Shown here: positions 58,414 through 64,000 of the stretch, piece by piece
Position numbering within the stretch: the first letter of the stretch is position 1
Layout of the letters: every line of letters starts with the position of its first letter
NCBI GenBank assembly: GCA_033964015.1
Contig: CM066916.1
Location: 15,788,501 to 15,852,500, forward strand
Direction of reading: 5' to 3'
DNA: 64,000 bases
Source: Scolanthus callimorphus
Lineage: Eukaryota > Cnidaria > Anthozoa > Actiniaria > Edwardsiidae
Made by a program: the position numbers and the translations under genes
The notes under the pieces: generated by a model
The model's database searches: none
The model's input: the letters and a program-made list of their open reading frames with translations, nothing else
Told to the model about the DNA's origin: nothing

Positions 58414-60115
58414 AGTGTATTTTGTTGGATGTCTCAGCAGGTACACTTTCTGACATCCACATAGAATCAATGTCAATGGATATACTTACATCAAAGCACA
58501 TAAACAGTCATCTTACCATGAAAGCAATGCAAGATTAGCTTTTAGAACAACATTCAAAATGATATACATGATAATTGCAACCAGAACAATGAATCATAGT
58601 GGTGACTCATAGTTACCACCAAAAGGCCAACAGGGCCCTAAATGCACAGATAACTATCAATTCCAAAATACAGTAGTATACTATAGGCTCTGTATACTAT
58701 AGTAAATGTGCTTACCATTCTAATGTTGTGTACATTAAAGATTTAGCTACTGTATAACTTTGTCTGCCAAAGCCAGTACTGGCGTGCCTCAAGACAATTA
58801 CCATATGCTTAAAAAATCTGTTATGATAGAGTAGGATCTTGAGTTTCTTAAAACAATTATCTGCATCTGGTAAACTGTGATTCGGGCAAGAATTCCACAG
58901 CAATTGAACAAGGCGACCGCGTATCACCACTATTTTCTTCCCACATCGCTGTTTCAACTAACAGTTTATATCTTCTTAGTAGAGGATATCCCTGTCCTTG
59001 GTGCTGCCACCCTTGTCCCTCTTAATGAGAAAATAAAAAGAAAGGCGAGTTTTTATATGGTTTATTCCATTGTAAAACAACATAATTTGCAGGTCATCAC
59101 TGTGACAGCTTATTCGAGGTGCCTCTATATTAAAAACAACCACTTTTTTATTGGAAACAGCAAGGTCCTATGGCTTCCCTGCAAAGTCTTAGAGTCTGGG
59201 AGAGCTGGCACAATATATAACAAACAGTAGATATTTTCAGTTGCAGGCATGCGTTGATGGCAATTGGGTCTATAAAAACTCCATTGCCTAAATCTTTCCA
59301 TTATAGGAAAACAAACAAACTAATTTGTACAGGTCAGCTCTTGAATTCTTCTCAAAAATAGGCTCTAGCTCAGAGGATCCTCAACATGCATTTATTATTA
59401 TCAGAAGCAGAAGTTAGTTGAAATATGGAACAGTCATAGATTCCTTCCATGTCATGCAGCATTATGCCTGCAATTAGTACCTTAATGTTTTGATAATTGG
59501 TTGTTGTGTAACAAGACATCAACAACAACCGTGCAAATAATATATTTTCGTTGCTTTTTCTCACTTTTTGCTTGTTTTGTGTTCTCCTGAGAGACTCAGT
59601 TGTCAGGCAATATTGATCATTAATTTTGTCTAGAAAGTTGATGCTAAAAATCAGTAACATCACTCTATAAGGAGAATTGAAAATACATACCCCTCGTAGT
59701 GTGCCCCCTTTGGTGGGACCTTACCGTATCGAGCTCCACTCACTTCTGGGTGTTCCATTTCTCTGCTTGTTTCTTAAAAACAAAGCTAATAGCGGAGGTC
59801 GCGCAAGCGGAGCACCATACCTAAGGGAAAAACGTATACCATCGAGTTGATTTTGAAACGTCACGGGTAATTTAATTCATTTTTTTTTCATTTCATTGAT
59901 AGCGCCATGCATTACTGTTTAGTGCGTCGAAAAGCCATTACCCCATAGATAATTGTGTGAAAGTTTGGTTGCCATATATATCCAGAACTGGATATACGCA
60001 CTGCTAAGTATGGACCATTGCTTTTATAACATAAACAACGAAGTTTCGCAAAACAAAGTTGGAAACAAAACGCACGCAAACAACAATCCCCCTTAACTTG
60101 CAAGAAAAATTTAAG
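58414..60115. other. Intergenic, no gene seen
   Basis: No frame here resembles a protein family. The 118-codon + frame at 58877-59230 is judged fortuitous. An AT-rich region with several simple repeats. Confidence 0.4.
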
Positions 60116-60179
60116 CTTAAATCATGCTCAAACGGGAATAATATGCGGTTGGAATTATAGAACTGGATATACACACGTA

Positions 60180-60452
60180 CTGACAAAGAAGCGGCGCCAG
60201 TAGGAGATGATGAACTAGCATTGATACGAGTTGCAACTGGAGCGTAAGACTTTCTTGCTTGGCTTTCTCCAGTTGGAGCTGTTGAGCGATGTCAGATTGC
60301 TGAGAAGGGGGTTGTGCCCCAATGGTATCTTGAATCTCGGGCAGAGTTAGTTCAAGTTCATCGAGGTGCGGCGAAAGCTCGGCAAGCTCTCGGTCCACCA
60401 GGGATTTAGCGGATTGCTTTTGACGACGTCTGGATTTAACTTTGGATGTCAT
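60180..60452 (-). pseudogene. Coiled-coil coding fragment, possibly retroelement ORF1/gag
   Basis: Starting from ATG at 60452 the frame is rich in K/R and then E/L/Q (KSRRRQKQSAKSLVDRELAE ... QQLQLEKAKQESLTLQLQ), typical of a short basic N-terminus followed by a coiled coil. After about 60240 another frame reads ASSSSPTGAASLS, so a frameshift is likely. Nearby LINE debris favours a retroelement ORF, but the family is not identified. Confidence 0.4.
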
Positions 60453-60599
60453 TCCGGCAGGAGGAGTTCGGAGGTGAGCGAGGTTAAAAGGATTGACGCT
60501 CTCTGCTCTGCGGCAGTAGAAAATGAACTGACAGCTTTACCTAAAACTCACTGATATCATGTTACCAAGTCGACGCCTAAAATATAACGCAATAGTGAT

Positions 60600-61110
60600 C
60601 TTAAGTTACACATTACACATTTTGACACGTCAAAATCAACACAGGGCCAACTGCCTTGTTCACGCGCAGCACTCTCAACGCGGAGTAGGCTTCGCGTCCA
60701 GTGGCTGGGGATCGCGTCCGTGTCCACAGGAATAGCTGAAATATTCTCCGTTGTCAATGGTTGGAATCCGGACGTCAGCTGGACAAAAAACTGATTGATT
60801 CCTCACACAGAGCGTCGGTGGACACAATCAACTCTCCGTAGATCAGTTGTTTATACCAGTACTCTTCAGAGCTAAACACCCCCGCCAACCCCTTAACCTC
60901 CTTCCACCACCTGCCAATATTTGTACCCTTTAATTTCTTCACTTTGCTAACCTCCTTCCACCACCTGCCAATATTTGTACCCTTTAATTTCTTCACTTTG
61001 CTGTAATAATAGAGGGACTTGCAAGATAATATTGCCTGACACACTTTGTTGCGCCATAGCTTAAAGGATGAATTTGATACACTAGACAACCCTTCTTCAT
61101 TAATATTAAT
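60600..61110 (-). pseudogene. LINE fragment: endonuclease-RT linker and RT start, with 54-bp internal duplication
   Basis: The minus frame reads FKLWRNKVCQAI then YYYSKVKKLKGTNIGRWWKE, repeated (KVKKLKGTNIGRWWKEV twice), then KGLAG. It continues past a stop into LTSGFQPLTTENISAIPV. The 'RNKV...KSKVxxLKxxxxxxWWKEVK' block is the linker before the RT domain in CR1/L2-like elements (family knowledge). The 54-bp tandem duplication lies at 60897-61004. The element is truncated on both sides. Confidence 0.7.
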
Positions 61111-61429
61111 TGTCTGGTTCCAAAAAATTTCCCCGCGATGTTTAAAATGGCCGCCCATCCCTCTAGAATTTCCAAAGAAAAAAAAACGGTATTTGTATGG
61201 AAAGAATATATTGACCCCCTGAAACACACACACGGAAAGGGGGATTATATTGTTGTTGATGTTCGTATTAAATTTTAAACCTTGTTTGCGTATGTTAAAT
61301 GATCTCATGGGAAAGCTGATGGATAAGGCAAGAAAAATACCTTTATTTATACACGGTCGTATAACTCTCAGTATAATTATAAATTCAGCTAAAATATATC
61401 TTTCGTAGTAAATTCTTACATATATTTAC

Positions 61430-61500
61430 ATTATTGTAAATATATTATTGTAAAAATATATATAATATTAATAATAATAATAATAATACAAATGATATGA
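61430..61500. repeat. AT microsatellite with (AAT)n
   Basis: tattgtaaatatattattgt... followed by attaataataataataataa. A simple sequence repeat. Confidence 0.85.
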
Positions 61501-61557
61501 AATAAAAATACTACTTTTCAGAGTGCCGTGTTTAAAAAACTACTAATATTTTAGCTA

Positions 61558-61775
61558 TTAGGGCCTCAATTGTTTGGCGAGGAAGAAGTTTCTGCAGCAA
61601 CGAAATTCACCAAGGGTATTTGCTTGCCACAGCTCAGTCGGAAGGCTATTCCAAAGTACCGCACCACTGTAACTAAAATTATTCTTTAGATAGTCGGTGC
61701 GGGGCTTTGGAATAGCTAGTTTGCTCTCGGTGCCTCTCATGGTGTAGCTTGTAATACTGGCACGGTCCGTAAACA
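61558..61775 (-). pseudogene. LINE reverse-transcriptase C-terminal part (left half of split element)
   Basis: The frame reads RASITSYTMRGTESKLAIPK then PRTDYLKNNFSYSGAVLWNS then LPTELW, ending in stop at 61558. This is the conserved end of L2-like polymerases (RSRTDYxKRSFSYSGAVLWNSLP). It is continuous with 62579-63595 once the intervening insertion and one duplication are set aside. Confidence 0.85.
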
Positions 61776-62578
61776 GAGGTTGTCTAATTTGCGAGCCTGC
61801 GAGCCGCGAGCCTCTTAGCGAGCCCGGAGCCTTTTCTGGCGAGCCTTTGAAAAACACATTTAAAACTAGAAAAAATAGCAGACATATAATACGGTGGTCA
61901 TTTTAAAGATACCAAGGATTAATATTCCACTCTATTCGGCAATATGAACAATATTAGTCTAAATAAGAAATGCAAAAAGCAAACAAATCTCAGTTCCTTC
62001 AAATTATCATGAATACCATGGCTCATAAATTGGTTACCACGTAGCTCTAGCCTGTGTCTTCTTTTACTGGTTTATCCAGCATGGAAAGCAGTCATGGAGA
62101 TTGACCCATTTTTCCACGTTCCTCACTACATTTGCAATAAAAACCGATTTAGTTTCCGTCTTTCAAATGATGAATTTTAAAATGAGCTATACAATTACAG
62201 CCGCACGCTTTCAAAAAATATATATATTTTACAATAGCTTATAAAAAATGTTCTCCTCCTCCTCTGAAGATGCAATTAAAACTTCAGAGTTGTAACCTAA
62301 CAGACCCCTAACAGAGTTCTTAACGCAATCAAAGCCCATTCCACGGTTGCAAGCCTCTTGGCCAGCCCCGAGGGTATTGAAGGCGAGTCTTTGAAAAACA
62401 TCATAAAAACTTGAATAAACCTCATGCCGAGAAGGGGGGTCAACCTTTTTGCCACCCTGCCTTATTGAGTTAGCATTATTTTAAATTTAATTTAAAAAAT
62501 TGGCAAGAAATACATCAAAAGGCTCGGGGCTCGCCCCGAAAGGCTCGGGGCTCGGTGGCTCGCAAAATAGCAACCCCC
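61776..62578. mobile_element. 803-bp DNA transposon inserted in a LINE
   Basis: Flanked by a perfect 9-bp direct repeat, ccgtaaaca (61767-61775 and 62579-62587), which interrupts LINE coding sequence exactly there. The ends are imperfect inverted repeats: gaggttgtctaatttgcgag and, reversed from the right, gggggttgctattttgcgag. Subterminal gcgagcc/ggctcg words are repeated many times on both sides (gcgagcctgcgagccgcgag; ggctcggggctcgccccgaa). No transposase frame, so it is non-autonomous. The 9-bp duplication fits Mutator-type better than hAT elements. Confidence 0.88.
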
Positions 62579-63595
62579 CCGTAAACATTGTGCAAAGATA
62601 GTATGGTGCAAGACCAAGAAGAGATTTATGGACCATGACAGCTTTATGAAACTTTGGCTGGTTATCAAGTTTTTTTCCAGCCAAGTAATAAGAGGGTCGG
62701 CACTGGTGTCATAGCTCGAAAACGTCAAAACCGATGTTGCAATTTTTAAATTTTATCAGCAAGGGTTTTGCTACGATTATCCCAGACGACAGAACAATAA
62801 TCGAAATGAGGTTGAATTAAAGAGTTGTAAATTTATTGTATTGTCGTTACTGGAACAAAAGGCCTAACACGTTTCAGAGCTCCGATGTCAGATGCAATCT
62901 TTTTAGTTAGTTTGTGTACATGCTCACTCCAAGAAAGATTTTCATCAATGTTCATCCCAAGAGATTAAGTGTGATGTACCTGTTTTATAGGTACCCCTTC
63001 GATTACCAGTGATGGTGCTGAATTGAATGTGGATAGGCGTTGTCTGAAACCAATTAACATGAACTCCGTTTTAGATTGGTTCAGAGTGAGCATATTGGCG
63101 ACAAGCCACTCACTGACATCATTACTCGCGAATGTCAAGTGAGGCGTACATGCGTGGCTTTGAGTGTTCTAGACAATTTGGCAGATCATTTATATCTATC
63201 AGAAACAGAAGGGGCCTAGGGTTGTTCATTGAGGAATTCCACAGAGAAGGGTGCGGTCATCGGAGAGGTGACCGTTCAAGAAACATTTCTGACTGCGACC
63301 GTCTAAGTAGGACGCAAACCAATTACTTGCAGAAAAGCCGTACGCATTTAATTTGGAAAGAAGAACGGAGTGATTGACATGTCAAAAGCCTTCTTGAGGT
63401 CAAGAAAGACGCGATCGATTTTGTATGCCCAGTCATTGGTGGCCTCAAGAGGAGCAGTGACTGTAGAGTGAAGGCGCCGGAACCCTGATTGACAGTTAGA
63501 AAGAATATTGTCGGTCAAGAATGCATAGGGTTGTTCGTAGATTATTCTTTCGAAACCTTTCGCTACAGCAGGAATCACTGATAGATAGATAACAT
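62579..63595 (-). pseudogene. LINE (L2-like) reverse transcriptase, decayed, right half of split element
   Basis: Reading leftward from about 63590: PAVAKGFERIIYEQPYAFLT, ILSNCQSGFR, LHSTVTAPLEATNDWA, VFLDLKKAFD, then SEWLVANMLTLNQSKTEFML, LGMNIDENLSWSEHVHKLTK, QPHFDYCSVVWDN and HKAVMVHKSLLGLAPYYLCT. These are successive RT motifs of L2/CR1-type elements. The YADD segment (around 63345-63150) is damaged, and frameshifts and stops are scattered throughout. The element ends at the 803-bp insertion and resumes at 61775. Confidence 0.85.
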
Positions 63596-63599
63596 AACT

Positions 63600-64000
63600 T
63601 TACATGCTCCTCTATCCACTCATTAAGGTCGCGAAAGTCAAGACCGTGCAACAAGCTCCGTTGGGACTTTGGAATTATGATTAGCCTTCGCATGAACTTG
63701 AAGGCTTTTTGATCGATCAGTCCTTAACCACTTGCTTGACTGCATCATTATCTTTGATACTTGTTCAATGGCAATGCTTGTTTTTCTTGGTGCAGTTTTT
63801 GTCTGTGGATTCATAGAGGACTTCCATCATCTCCACAGTTCCAGCTATTCTCTCTGCATTCTTCTCATCAAGTTTGGGTCCAAGAGCTGTCCACATTGTT
63901 TTTAGAATGCGGTTCTGCTGCTCCTTCAAGTCAATTGGAATGTTGTGGCCCCTTCCTCCGTGGCTGTTTACAAATCTATTCCATTTGCAGCTCAGGGCCT
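63600..64000 (-). pseudogene. Partial DUF6589-like coding sequence, cut by window edge
   Basis: From the window's right edge the minus frame reads CKWNRFVNSHGGRGHNIPID then LKEQQNRILKTMWTALGPKL, reaching a stop at 63767-63765. Further left, another frame gives SQRSLLHGLDFRDLNEWIEE then HVKL. 'WNRfVN..G..GHNIPlDL..E..NR.lK' is the recurrent signature of DUF6589-type proteins abundant in cnidarian genomes (family recollection, not checked). The internal stop and frame change suggest decay, and the L2-like LINE begins directly adjacent. The 5' part lies outside the window. Confidence 0.5.

Noticed and set aside
58877..59230. 117-residue + frame
   Set aside because: No family resemblance, no splice context, amino-acid composition like random AT-rich DNA.

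Overview
The window is AT-rich animal nuclear DNA with GT-AG introns, many dispersed fold-back transposons and decayed retroelements. There is no bacterial-style operon structure. The gene set (a FKBP52-like immunophilin, an ABCG2-like half transporter, an intronless rhodopsin-family GPCR), together with DIRS, L2/CR1-like and BEL/Pao-like relics and a RAG1 N-terminal-like zinc-finger pseudogene, fits a cnidarian and most likely an anthozoan such as a stony coral. The species assignment is inference; no database was searched.

Layout. 221-7321 (minus): nine-coding-exon FKBP4/5-like co-chaperone gene; every splice phase agrees except for one missing base in exon 2. 7322-10322: intergenic, with fold-back elements and a 1.05 kb element with Harbinger-type ends. 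10323-11336 (minus): intronless class A GPCR with melanocortin/MECA-like features. 11337-17914: intergenic, with palindromic MITEs. 17915-32592 (minus): complete 15-coding-exon ABCG2-like gene, 655 codons plus stop, the length of human ABCG2. Its introns hold a 31-bp minisatellite, several MITEs and a LINE fragment.

32593-46870 is gene-poor: a 122-bp tandem repeat, LINE 3' relics on both strands, fold-back elements, an unrecognised broken coding region (39.4-40.5 kb), a pseudogene of a RAG1 N-terminal-like zinc-binding/RING protein (43.34-44.18 kb) and a BEL/Pao-type protease fragment. 46875-55058 is an array of five nearly identical ~1.39-kb units separated by a ~256-bp inverted-repeat element that is absent from one junction. 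55990-57529 is a decayed DIRS-type retrotransposon. 58-64 kb is mostly LINE debris, including one LINE split by an 803-bp transposon flanked by a perfect 9-bp duplication, and ends in a fragment resembling a DUF6589-type protein.

The three intact genes show no sign of functional linkage. The most distinctive material is repeat biology: the young 8-kb array with a presence/absence polymorphism of an embedded element, fold-back families whose target duplications can be read directly (two with an unoccupied counterpart in the window), and the RAG1-like pseudogene. I found no CRISPR, operon or clearly new gene system.
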